A DNA stretch of 23,202 nucleotides from a virus. How positions within the stretch are numbered: position 1 is the stretch's first letter; the number at the start of each line of letters is the position of its first letter. The notes beneath the pieces were generated by a model. That model did no database searches, was not told the DNA's origin, and saw nothing but the letters and a program-made list of their open reading frames with translations. The translations under genes and the position numbers were made by a program. This document shows positions 7,746 to 14,625 of the stretch, piece after piece. The stretch lies in IMG/VR virus record IMGVR_UViG_3300028559_001813, positions 1-23,202 of that record. One strand, 5' to 3'.

Positions 7746-8146
7746 CGGCTGTCCGCGTATTTCTTTATAGTAGTAATTAGCAGTCCCAGGCCATTCTGAC
7801 GTTGCACACTGAGCAGTTCCGCCATGCCCAGGGGCGCGAAGTCCTCACGTTTTATTTTTTTTATGCTGCCGTAGCGCTGGCAGTTCAATATGTCCAGCAC
7901 CATGTAGGCAGTGCCCTTGGTTATGAATGCGTCCGCATCAGCCGACAACAACATTTGTTCCTTTTCAAACTTGGGGACCAGCCAGAGATTGCTGGCGCAG
8001 CCGTGTATCTTGAAACTGTCTATCTTGAACTTGGCATCCAATGGAGGTAGTTTCCTGCCCAGTTCTATGATGTATTCCAATCTGTCCGTTCCGGACAATG
8101 GCTTGAGGTTGTCCGACCATTGCTGTATCTTATCTTTTATTTTCAT
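7742..8146 (-). CDS. sufE: SufE-like sulfur acceptor
   Basis: A 134-residue protein of normal SufE length. SufE takes persulfide sulfur from the cysteine desulfurase SufS and hands it to the SufBC2D scaffold. The acceptor cysteine is Cys50 in IHGCASNLWLVP, matching the GCxSxVW motif of the family, and RLEYIIELGRKLPPLD is the typical N-terminal block. It starts inside the end of the Trp-rich gene and has a near-perfect Shine-Dalgarno AAGGAGGA just before the ATG. No sufS is in the window, so it would have to use the host desulfurase. It lies directly upstream of the radical SAM gene, which suggests a local supply of Fe-S clusters for that enzyme; sufB is some 4 kb away. Confidence 0.9.
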   Translation of the reverse strand: MKIKDKIQQWSDNLKPLSGTDRLEYIIELGRKLPPLDAKFKIDSFKIHGCASNLWLVPKFEKEQMLLSADADAFITKGTAYMVLDILNCQRYGSIKKIKREDFAPLGMAELLSVQRQNGLGLLITTIKKYADSR

Positions 8147-8426
8147 GGTCCTCCTTGCGCTGCCACCAGAACCAGAACCTCAGTGCGTCCCGTTTGAATT
8201 GGAAGCTCATGTAGGCCCTGTTCTTGCCGTAGGCACGCTCGTCATAGGTGTCATAGGCCAGATTGTGCCAGTCCGGGTGCGTCCAGAACCACCAGCCCCA
8301 TGAGCCAACACTGTGCCTCTTGCACCATGCTATGAGGTCACCATCCACTCCGTATGAGTTGAGATCTATGTTGTGTCGGAAACGCTGCAGATAACCAGAT
8401 CTCCGACGTCGTTTTTTTTCCGCCAT
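8130..8426 (-). CDS. Trp-rich basic protein of unknown function
   Basis: I do not recognise this 98-residue protein. It begins with a basic stretch (KKRRRRSGYLQRFRH) and contains unusually many tryptophans: GSWGWWFWTHPDW around residues 41-53 and LRFWFWWQRKEDHE near the C-terminus. Despite the aromatic content no segment is hydrophobic and uncharged enough to be a clear membrane helix. It is the first gene of an operon with sufE and the radical SAM gene, overlapping sufE by 17 bases, and it has its own leaderless-type promoter. A structural partner or substrate carrier for the radical SAM enzyme is conceivable but unsupported. Confidence 0.7.
   Translation of the reverse strand: MAEKKRRRRSGYLQRFRHNIDLNSYGVDGDLIAWCKRHSVGSWGWWFWTHPDWHNLAYDTYDERAYGKNRAYMSFQFKRDALRFWFWWQRKEDHENKR
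8149..8156 (-). promoter_or_regulatory. Strong Shine-Dalgarno of sufE
   Basis: AAGGAGGA lies two bases before the sufE ATG, inside the coding end of the upstream gene. It shows that internal genes use anti-SD pairing, in contrast to the first genes of several operons here, which have no leader. Confidence 0.8.
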
Positions 8427-8433
8427 CTACTTA

Positions 8434-8462
8434 ATTATAAATTATTAATGTTTGGTATTCAA
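8434..8462 (-). promoter_or_regulatory. Leaderless sigma70-type promoter of the Trp-rich/sufE/radical SAM operon
   Basis: On the minus strand TTGAAT (8457-8462), a 17-bp spacer and TATAAT (8434-8439) are followed by seven bases and the ATG at 8426. The predicted transcript begins at or one base before the start codon. The promoter fills the 38-bp gap after the UVDE gene. Confidence 0.7.
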
Positions 8463-8464
8463 CC

Positions 8465-9508
8465 TTATAACTGTGACAATGACTGCTCGTAGAGCTGTTG
8501 AGCGGCTAGATTTTTGCCTTTGGCCTCCGTGCAGATGTCGAAATGATCATGGAAGCTCAACGCCCATGCATTGGTTTTTTGATTGGGGAACAAGTCGCTG
8601 TGCGCTCTAAGTTTTTGTTTCTTGCAGCCCAATGCCAATAGGTCCTTGATGCTGTGCAGATGATCATGCATGTGGTCGGGATCGTCTTTGAATGCTGGCA
8701 ATAGTGCCTCATCTCGAAAGTAGGAATAGTGTAATGTGGGCCTCACGCCACGCCACGATTCTATAACCCGCTTGACTCTATCATCATTGGCTTGTATGTA
8801 TTCTTCGTCGCGAATGAGATGATGATGTATGTCCATGACCAAGGCCACATGTTTTTCCAACTTCAGAGAATCATCCAGTCCCCAACCCATTTCCGAATTT
8901 TCTATTGTGATGAGATTGCGTGCCTCGGGGCTGAGCCTGGGCAATACTTTAATAATTCCATCTGGTCCCAGCTTGCCAGATATGTGTACGTTGATCTTGC
9001 AGCCATCATGCCATGTCTTGCCATAGCCCATCCAGCGTGCCATGTCCACGTGATATTCATATTCCAGTATGCTGCGCTCCACTATGTCCGGGGTCTCCGA
9101 TGCCAGCACGCAGAACTGTCCCGGATGAAAACTTATCTTGACGTCATGCTTCCTGGCAGCATCTCCCACGGGCGCAAATATCTTGGCCAGATGATCCTGT
9201 ATCTCTTTCCTTTGCCACCAGTCGATCCAGTTCTTCTCTGTGTAGCCCTGCAGCATTTCCGATCCCAATCTAACCATCCTGCGCTCGGCGGGCAATTGGC
9301 CCACACGCTCGATCATCCTGGTCGCGGCCGCGGCGTTGTGGTTCATGATGTCCCACTGCCTCTGCTCGGCCTCTTCCGGGTGCTCCCGCAGCCAGCGCAT
9401 GGTGGTGCTGCGGCCGTTCAATTCCCTGTCCTTGGCATTGACCTTCATGCCTCCAAATTCTGATCTGTCGTTGAGCCACTTGCAGCAAAAACCTATGCGT
9501 TTTGTCAT
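8465..9508 (-). CDS. UV damage endonuclease (UVDE/UvsE family)
   Basis: A 347-residue TIM-barrel endonuclease that nicks DNA 5' to UV photoproducts and starts an excision repair route independent of UvrABC. Family signatures are the start RIGFCCKWLND, the metal-binding block VKISFHPGQFCVLASE, ITIENSEMGW, the helix-strand LVMDIHHHLIRDEE and LHYSYFRDE near the end, which together carry the His, Glu and Asp metal ligands. Length fits full UVDE. A repair gene of this kind suits a virus exposed to sunlight in surface water. The first codon lies five bases after a TACAAT box whose -35 is TTGACA, so its messenger is probably leaderless. It stands alone as a single-gene unit. Confidence 0.93.
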   Translation of the reverse strand: MTKRIGFCCKWLNDRSEFGGMKVNAKDRELNGRSTTMRWLREHPEEAEQRQWDIMNHNAAAATRMIERVGQLPAERRMVRLGSEMLQGYTEKNWIDWWQRKEIQDHLAKIFAPVGDAARKHDVKISFHPGQFCVLASETPDIVERSILEYEYHVDMARWMGYGKTWHDGCKINVHISGKLGPDGIIKVLPRLSPEARNLITIENSEMGWGLDDSLKLEKHVALVMDIHHHLIRDEEYIQANDDRVKRVIESWRGVRPTLHYSYFRDEALLPAFKDDPDHMHDHLHSIKDLLALGCKKQKLRAHSDLFPNQKTNAWALSFHDHFDICTEAKGKNLAAQQLYEQSLSQL

Positions 9509-9513
9509 GTCTT

Positions 9514-9541
9514 ATTGTAGCACACTATCGCCAGTTGTCAA
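9514..9541 (-). promoter_or_regulatory. Leaderless sigma70-type promoter of the UVDE gene
   Basis: TTGACA (9536-9541), a 16-bp spacer and TACAAT (9514-9519) on the minus strand, with five bases before the ATG at 9508. It overlaps the last codons and stop of the upstream glycosyltransferase gene. Confidence 0.78.
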
Positions 9542-10223
9542 TGCAGAACTGATCGCCACAGTTGGCGGGTTTTGGATCTCCGTGGAAGACGGCCACCATG
9601 TTTTGTGGATTGATCTTAGGTAATTGCGGGAAAACTTTTTTATTTCCCTTGGTGACGCATCTGCTGCTCATTGGGTGCATCTCCCATTTGTAGGATCTTA
9701 TCCATTCGTCCGGCCAGTGCCTAATGTCAGCGGTGGCACGCTTGGTTATCCAGTCCTGGTCTCCGTGGTTGTTGCCCATGACCCGGCCGGGATCTGCTGC
9801 GAACTCTGTCCAAAGATAATCAAGACGACCCGTGTCCCAGCGCATCACGCTGCTGTTGCTGAGCTTCCAGTCCGACACCCTGCACCTGTTGAAGTCTCTG
9901 ATTATCTGGAAGTTGCCTGGGTCGTGCGTGAACAATGGATCCATGTTGTTAAAAATTATCACGTCCAGGTCAAGATACAATATGTTGCCCTTGATCGGCA
10001 GGTCGGGAGAGAACATGTAGAGTTTGCTCCACCAGGTCCTTATGCCCGGATGGGTGGGCAATGGGATCACGTCTATCGCGGCATCCAGTCCAGATGCGTT
10101 CTCAGTGAGGCAGTGGAACTGATATGGCACCGTGGCGTGGCGCTGGCACATGCTGCTGAGCACGTTCACGTATTCGCTGGTGTATTTGTTGCCCCATTTG
10201 ACGCACAGCACGTGATTAGGCAT
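9525..10223 (-). CDS. GT-A-type glycosyltransferase-like protein
   Basis: A 232-residue protein with features of small GT-A glycosyltransferases: an early strand HVLCVKWGNKYTSEYVN, the block RTWWSKLYMFSP before the nucleotide-sugar site, and the metal-binding DxD as Asp85-Leu-Asp87 in ILYLDLDVIIF. Late motifs DQDWI and VAVFHGDPKP resemble the C-terminal metal-His region of family 8-like enzymes. I prefer ATG 10223 over 10241: it overlaps the preceding stop by eight bases and has GGAG at a suitable distance. It is the last gene of an operon after an unknown 385-aa protein and a QueD-like protein. A role in modifying DNA, virion or host surface sugars is possible. The family number is not certain. 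Confidence 0.8.
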   Translation of the reverse strand: MPNHVLCVKWGNKYTSEYVNVLSSMCQRHATVPYQFHCLTENASGLDAAIDVIPLPTHPGIRTWWSKLYMFSPDLPIKGNILYLDLDVIIFNNMDPLFTHDPGNFQIIRDFNRCRVSDWKLSNSSVMRWDTGRLDYLWTEFAADPGRVMGNNHGDQDWITKRATADIRHWPDEWIRSYKWEMHPMSSRCVTKGNKKVFPQLPKINPQNMVAVFHGDPKPANCGDQFCIDNWR

Positions 10224-11373
10224 TGTGCTTGCTCCAGTCATATCCAGGTCTCAGGAAGTCTATCTGCATCTTTTTATAGTTATCATCATTCCAAACGTAG
10301 TCATACGTGCCAGTGACTCCGTCCGCCGTGATGCTATACACGTCAAGATGGCAGGATAATTTCTTTAATATCTCGAAGAAGTCCGTGGTGCCAAAACTCT
10401 TTTGCAAATTTATCTGCCCCAGCTTGACGTAGCCGAAGCTCAGTCTTGGATCATCATAGTTTATGTTGTTCCTTTGCAGCCATTCTCTGAATTTTGATTG
10501 CTCGGCGCTGTGCCACGGGTGCGATCCATCGTCAATCACGTCCCTGCCCCATTCCACGTCAAACTCTCCGCTGTAATATTGCAGGCAGGTTATGGCGGAA
10601 CACACCGCCTCGCTGATGTCCTTGCCCTGCTCGTCTCTGAATACCTCCAGATGCGTTTTGCCTATCTGCGCCCAGTGCAGGTACACTCCTCCCAGCACCC
10701 GGTCATAGCGATTTTTCAAGAATAGATCGTAGTCGCCCGACTCCAATTGATGCCTTGGCGCATTGAGGAAAGTTGTGATCTGCGAAGGTCTCTGCCATTC
10801 TGGCGCAGTGTGCTTCTTCCTGTTGGACAGCACCCAGCTCTCCAGCTCGTGGCACAGGTCATTGAGCTGCCTTATGGCCCACTTGGTCTCGTAATCTGCG
10901 AGACGATAATAGGGACTGAGCTTGCCCACCTCGCCCTGCAGGTCCTCAAAGTATCTGTGCAGTCGGTTCATTGGTTCATGATTCAAGCGCATGTCCGTGG
11001 CGATCACTGACTCTCTGCTGAAGTGATCTTTGATCTCATAGGATTTAAGGCCGGCCACTGTCCATTCATTCTGGTGGTTGAAGCAATTGATCTGGAATAT
11101 GGCATCATTTATCTTGCGGCAGAGGTAATCAGCATCGCGAGGTGAGTCCGCAAAACCCATCCAGCAGTAGTTCTTCTCCAGGTGTAAGTTATTTTTTATG
11201 TTTTGTTTTAATGCATCGATCCAGCGACGTGTGAAATCATTGTCTTCCACTTCGATGAAATAGGACAATGTGTCTTTTCTGTCCTCAGGGTTCCTTAATA
11301 CTACTTCAATCTCTGGTATAGATTGCACTGTTCGCTCCATGTTCGCGGCATTCAACGGAATCCAACCAAACAC
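10216..11373 (-). CDS. Conserved-looking protein of unknown function (385 aa)
   Basis: I do not recognise this protein. It is 385 residues if it starts at GTG 11373, or 374 if it starts at ATG 11340 (MERTVQSIPEIEV); the second start gives a shorter overlap with the upstream gene and may be the real one. It is soluble, mixed alpha/beta, rich in aromatic and charged residues, with no signal peptide or membrane segment. Visible blocks include NYCWMGFADSPRDADYLCRK, DYETKWAIRQLNDLCHELE and SFGYVKLGQINLQKSFGTTD. It lies between a QueD-like gene and a glycosyltransferase gene, and overlaps both, so the three are probably made together. Confidence 0.78.
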   Translation of the reverse strand: MFGWIPLNAANMERTVQSIPEIEVVLRNPEDRKDTLSYFIEVEDNDFTRRWIDALKQNIKNNLHLEKNYCWMGFADSPRDADYLCRKINDAIFQINCFNHQNEWTVAGLKSYEIKDHFSRESVIATDMRLNHEPMNRLHRYFEDLQGEVGKLSPYYRLADYETKWAIRQLNDLCHELESWVLSNRKKHTAPEWQRPSQITTFLNAPRHQLESGDYDLFLKNRYDRVLGGVYLHWAQIGKTHLEVFRDEQGKDISEAVCSAITCLQYYSGEFDVEWGRDVIDDGSHPWHSAEQSKFREWLQRNNINYDDPRLSFGYVKLGQINLQKSFGTTDFFEILKKLSCHLDVYSITADGVTGTYDYVWNDDNYKKMQIDFLRPGYDWSKHNA

Positions 11374-11752
11374 GGCCCCCGCTCTGCTGTTGTATTATCT
11401 TACTTACATGGTTGTACACGTGCTCGGCAAATTTCTCACAGCCCACCGCAGGCATCACTCTCACATCCGCCAGCTTGCCATCCAGCAGCATCAGCGTCTG
11501 GAACTCTGGATCGTCCTCGGCCACGCAGAACGTGTGATCGAATTGCTGCTTCAGCCAGGCCTTGATCTCCTTGAGTCCACCAAAGTCCTGCACCCAGTTC
11601 TTGTCGTCTAATGTTTTGCAGCCGAACACCAATTTGAATGCCAGCGAATATCCATGGATCAGTTTACAGTGTGAATGCACGGCCCGCCATTGCCTGAAAG
11701 CACAGCTCAGCCCCTCGTTGTGATCGTATGTCTTGGTCGAATAGTATGCCAT
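11306..11752 (-). CDS. QueD/6-pyruvoyl-tetrahydropterin synthase-like protein, zinc site degenerate
   Basis: A 148-residue protein that aligns by eye along the whole length of QueD. HSHCKLIHGYSLAFKLVFG matches the C-x3-HGH block, WVQDFGGLKEIKAWL matches the DF-x2-LK block, FDHTF matches LDH, and VECREHGA matches the terminal Glu region. The nucleophile Cys29, His73 and Glu134 are kept. Of the three zinc histidines only His33 is kept: the second of HGH is Tyr35 and the early HR position is in SCAFRQW. It may bind a pterin without normal turnover, or form a new site. A Shine-Dalgarno AGGAG precedes the ATG by seven bases. It heads an operon with the 385-aa protein and the glycosyltransferase. 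Confidence 0.75.
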   Translation of the reverse strand: MAYYSTKTYDHNEGLSCAFRQWRAVHSHCKLIHGYSLAFKLVFGCKTLDDKNWVQDFGGLKEIKAWLKQQFDHTFCVAEDDPEFQTLMLLDGKLADVRVMPAVGCEKFAEHVYNHVSKIIQQQSGGRVWLDSVECREHGANSAIYTRD

Positions 11753-11780
11753 CTTTTTTCTCCTGTGATGACATGCAGAA

Positions 11781-11788
11781 TATTTAGA
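11781..11788 (-). promoter_or_regulatory. T4-late-like promoter box upstream of QueD-like operon
   Basis: TCTAAATA on the minus strand differs from TATAAATA at one base. It ends 28 bases before the ATG at 11752, leaving a leader of about 23 bases with an AGGAG (11760-11764). That arrangement fits a T4-type late transcript. Confidence 0.4.
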
Positions 11789-11830
11789 GTGGGGTGAATG
11801 TCTTGAAGTCCACTGTCTTATGTAATTTAG

Positions 11831-12079
11831 CTAGTGTAGCGTAGTGTCCACTATCTTGTCAATGTCTAAAGTGTCCGCCAGCTCGGCTATGCGGTCAGAC
11901 AGGCCGTTTGGAATCTCCATTTTACCATCTATTATGGCCTTGAGGAAATGTACCAGTACCACGAACTCTGGGGTCTTGCTCAGAGCTTCTGGATCCACGC
12001 CGTGTTTCTCCATGGCATTCAGTAATGCTTCTGTGGAGTCCATTAAACATTTGATACTTGTTTGATGTTTTTTTAACAT
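11831..12079 (-). CDS. Small acidic protein of unknown function
   Basis: An 82-residue mostly helical protein that I do not recognise. It starts MLKKHQTSIKCLMDS, has a hydrophobic helix VVLVHFLKAIIDG in the middle and ends with ELADTLDIDKIVDTTLH; there are no cysteine pairs, signal peptide or enzyme motifs. It is a single-gene unit with its own strong leaderless-type promoter, which is what one expects for a phage early or host-takeover gene (inference). The 78 bases that follow its stop, up to the QueD-like start, hold the late-like box and Shine-Dalgarno of the next unit. Confidence 0.7.
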   Translation of the reverse strand: MLKKHQTSIKCLMDSTEALLNAMEKHGVDPEALSKTPEFVVLVHFLKAIIDGKMEIPNGLSDRIAELADTLDIDKIVDTTLH

Positions 12080-12085
12080 GCTTTA

Positions 12086-12113
12086 ATTGTAGCTGTTATT
12101 TGGATTCTGTCAA
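12086..12113 (-). promoter_or_regulatory. Leaderless sigma70-type promoter of the small acidic protein gene
   Basis: TTGACA (12108-12113), a 16-bp spacer and TACAAT (12086-12091) on the minus strand, followed by six bases and the ATG at 12079. It lies in the 52-bp gap downstream of sufB. Confidence 0.78.
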
Positions 12114-12131
12114 CGTCTATGTTGCTGTCAA

Positions 12132-13574
12132 TTAACCAACGCTGCCTTCCAGGCTGATGCCGACCAGTTTTTGTGCCTCCACTGCGAACTCCATGGGCAA
12201 CTGTTGCAGCACTTCCTTGCAGAAACCGTTCACTATCAGGGCCACTGCCTGTTCCTGATCCAGCCCCCTTTGTTTGCAATAGAACAATTGCTCCTCACTG
12301 ATCTTGGAGGTCGTGGCCTCATGTTCCGTGGTGGAGGTTGAATTTTTGTTATCGATGTATGGCACGGTGTGTGCGCCACACTTGCTGCCGATCAAGAGAG
12401 AATCACACTGTGTGTAATTTTTTGAATTGGCCGCTTTCTTTGATATGCTTACCAATCCCCTATAGGTGTTGTCAGCGTGTCCTGCGGATATGCCTTTTGA
12501 GATGATCCTGCTTTTTGTGTTTCGGCCGATGTGTATCATCTTTGTGCCAGTGTCTGCCTTTTGATAGTTATTGGTGATCGCGATGCTATAGAATTCACCA
12601 GATGAATGATCCCCTTGCAGTATGCAGCTGGGATATTTCCAAGTGATAGCTGAACCAGTCTCGACCTGCGTCCAGGATATCTTGCTGTTGGTGCCTTTGC
12701 ACAGTCCCCGCTTGGTCACGAAGTTGTAGATGCCGCCCCGGCCTTCTTTGTCTCCGGGATACCAATTTTGCACTGTGCTGTACTTGATCTCGGCATCATC
12801 CAGTGCAATCAATTCCACGTTGGCCGCATGCAGTTGATTCTCATCTCTCATGGGGGCTGTGCAACCTTCCAAGTAACTGACATAGCTGCCCCGATCTGCT
12901 ATGATCAGAGTTCTCTCAAACTGTCCTGTGTTGGATGCGTTGATCCTGAAATAAGTTGAAAGTTCCATGGGGCATCTCACTCCCGGTGGAATGTAGACAA
13001 AAGACCCATCAGTGAACACGGCGGAATTCAACGTGGCGAAGTAGTGGTCGGTCAATGGTATCACTGAACCTAAATATTTTTTAACAAGTTCTGGGTGGGT
13101 CTGCACTGCCTCGGATATGGAGCAAAATATGATGCCCATCTCCTCCAGCTTGCCCTTGTAGGTGGTTGCCACGGACACCGAGTCGAACACGGCATCAACC
13201 GCCACGCCCGCCAACCTCATCTGTTCCGTCAGCGGTATGCCCAATTTTTCGTAGGTCTTCCTGATTTCGGGATCGATGTCCTCCAGTGATTTTGGTCCCT
13301 CCTTGAAGCTCTTGGGTGCTGAATAGTAGTACAGGTCCTGATAGTCTATCTTGGGGTAGTGTGGTTTTTGCCAGTTGGGTTCCGTCATCACTTGCAGGCG
13401 ATCGTATGCCCGGAGGCGCCACTCCAACAACCACTGGGGTTCCTTCTTCTGTTTGGATATGAATCTGATCACGTCATTGTTGAGGCCTTTGGGCGCAGTG
13501 ACGGACTCTATGTCAGTGGTGAATCCATATGCATATTCCTGGTCTATCTGTTGTTGTATCAGCTCTGTTGACAT
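12132..13574 (-). CDS. sufB: Fe-S cluster assembly scaffold SufB
   Basis: Full-length SufB (480 residues), the core subunit of the SufBC2D scaffold on which Fe-S clusters are built. Key elements are intact: [17 protein letters not shown] with the acceptor Cys399, followed by EHEATTSKI (Glu417-His418-Glu419), the metal/cluster ligand region. The N-terminal block [11 protein letters not shown] and [15 protein letters not shown] are typical of bacterial SufB, which usually sits next to sufC, sufD and sufS. Here none of these is adjacent: the gene is the last of a long phage-like operon, 11 bases after the IGNGxSR gene. It would have to work with host SufC and SufD, together with the SufE- and IscA-like proteins of this window. 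No clear Shine-Dalgarno is seen. Confidence 0.96.
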   Translation of the reverse strand: MSTELIQQQIDQEYAYGFTTDIESVTAPKGLNNDVIRFISKQKKEPQWLLEWRLRAYDRLQVMTEPNWQKPHYPKIDYQDLYYYSAPKSFKEGPKSLEDIDPEIRKTYEKLGIPLTEQMRLAGVAVDAVFDSVSVATTYKGKLEEMGIIFCSISEAVQTHPELVKKYLGSVIPLTDHYFATLNSAVFTDGSFVYIPPGVRCPMELSTYFRINASNTGQFERTLIIADRGSYVSYLEGCTAPMRDENQLHAANVELIALDDAEIKYSTVQNWYPGDKEGRGGIYNFVTKRGLCKGTNSKISWTQVETGSAITWKYPSCILQGDHSSGEFYSIAITNNYQKADTGTKMIHIGRNTKSRIISKGISAGHADNTYRGLVSISKKAANSKNYTQCDSLLIGSKCGAHTVPYIDNKNSTSTTEHEATTSKISEEQLFYCKQRGLDQEQAVALIVNGFCKEVLQQLPMEFAVEAQKLVGISLEGSVG

Positions 13575-13585
13575 ATATTATAGTG

Positions 13586-14215
13586 CTATTTAACCGCGGT
13601 CTTCTCGTTGATGTATTTGGCCATGCCCTCATAGGTCTCCGGGAAAACATTCTTGTGCTGGCTCCATTCCGTGGGCAGGCTCCAACCCTCTCGGTTGACC
13701 ACGATCCAACGACAGTTATCTAGTGCCATCAGTTTCTCGAACTGGTGTACCCAGTAAGAGGGATCCACGGGACGTTTGATATACTCATAACCTTTGGTAT
13801 CTTTGTAGATGTTGTTCACTGTGTCTTTTTTCGTAGGATGTAGATCAAATCCCAGCATGAATATGGCCTTGGGTTTGAACGTGAGAGCTACCACACCCGC
13901 ATAGGGGCCTGTGCCCCAATGGAACGGCTCGTCCTGCCTCTCTTCTCCCTCGTAGGGTAGGTCCGGCAGTGGCTTGACGTTGGGCCACATGGCAAATTCT
14001 GCATGCCATCGCTGTCGAGTGTATATGGTCACTTGCTTGCCCACTGTGTTGGCAGCCTCTTGGCACATGTGGCGATCCGCACACACGAAGTAATCAAAGT
14101 TATAGTCTCTGAATTGTGCGTTGCAACCAACCACTGTGCTGAATTTCTTCAATGGGACGAGATCAAATCCAAAACGACTCTCGCCATTGCCTATGATTGA
14201 TACGAACTTGGTCAT
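13586..14215 (-). CDS. IGNGxSR-motif protein, possibly DUF115/sialyltransferase-like fold
   Basis: A 209-residue protein starting FVSIIGNGESRFGFDL, followed by VVGCNAQFRDYNFDYFVCAD. This glycine loop followed by a GCN and a YxxCAD strand is a pattern I associate with a common, mostly uncharacterised family in marine phages; the fold resembles MptE-like (DUF115) and some sialyltransferase-type Rossmann proteins. HWGTGPYAGVVAL and AIFMLGFDLHPTK (the latter a typical D-rich strand) support a nucleotide- or sugar-binding core. The ATG overlaps the stop of the MBD4-like gene in ATGA, with AAGGAAG upstream, so the two are coupled. The substrate is unknown; the fold assignment is tentative. Confidence 0.68.
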   Translation of the reverse strand: MTKFVSIIGNGESRFGFDLVPLKKFSTVVGCNAQFRDYNFDYFVCADRHMCQEAANTVGKQVTIYTRQRWHAEFAMWPNVKPLPDLPYEGEERQDEPFHWGTGPYAGVVALTFKPKAIFMLGFDLHPTKKDTVNNIYKDTKGYEYIKRPVDPSYWVHQFEKLMALDNCRWIVVNREGWSLPTEWSQHKNVFPETYEGMAKYINEKTAVK

Positions 14216-14625
14216 GCCGCTTCCTTTTTTTGTTTGAGATACTTCTTTAGTTCTTTGTCCGTGACCCTGATGTTGTATTGCTTTTTAAAAAATATCTTAT
14301 AGCTGTCCGAGCCATATCTGCCTATGCCATGCAGCTCTGCGGCATCTTCACCGTTCCAATTTAAGAATTCTCGGCTCATTTGTTTTATCCTCCTGCTCCT
14401 CACACGCCACATGCCCAAGGGCTTGATCAATCGCTGCAGTCTATTTAACGGTGCCCGGGCCATCTTTTCCGGAGTGGGCCATATGTGGAACAACTGCGGC
14501 AGTATCTCCTTGACCTGCTTCCTATATGTTTGGTTGAGGCAGATCACGGCCACCATGTGCTGCCATGCTCCCTTGATCTGCTGCTGGACCATGAGGTCCT
14601 CTCTAAGTGGTGGTATCTTCCGCAC
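14212..14625 (-). CDS. MBD4-like HhH-GPD mismatch DNA glycosylase, compact form
   Basis: A 137-residue protein that matches by eye the glycosylase domain of animal MBD4, which removes T or U opposite G. Matching blocks are WQHMVAVICLNQTYRK, LIKPLGMWRVRSRRI, the helix-hairpin-helix LHGIGRYGSDSYKIF (98-112) and VTDKELKKYLK with the catalytic Asp123 in place. There is no iron-sulfur loop and no methyl-CpG-binding domain. The start is GTG 14625 with TGAGGA about five bases upstream; the gene overlaps the end of the preceding one by 23 bases. It should excise deaminated or mismatched pyrimidines in phage DNA; the exact substrate is inferred. Confidence 0.83.
   Translation of the reverse strand: MRKIPPLREDLMVQQQIKGAWQHMVAVICLNQTYRKQVKEILPQLFHIWPTPEKMARAPLNRLQRLIKPLGMWRVRSRRIKQMSREFLNWNGEDAAELHGIGRYGSDSYKIFFKKQYNIRVTDKELKKYLKQKKEAA

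Noticed and set aside
8792-9463. 223-codon plus-strand frame opposite the UVDE gene
   Set aside because: It is antisense to a gene with unambiguous UVDE motifs, and its product shows no recognisable domain.
11306-11752. Evidence for a 7-deazaguanine DNA modification system based on the QueD-like gene
   Set aside because: No queC, queE, queF/folE or transglycosylase (dpdA) gene is in the window, and the QueD-like zinc site is degenerate.
13588-13593. TTAAAT upstream of sufB as a promoter -10 box
   Set aside because: It overlaps the last codons and stop of the preceding gene and has no -35 match at a suitable distance; sufB is better explained as part of the long operon.
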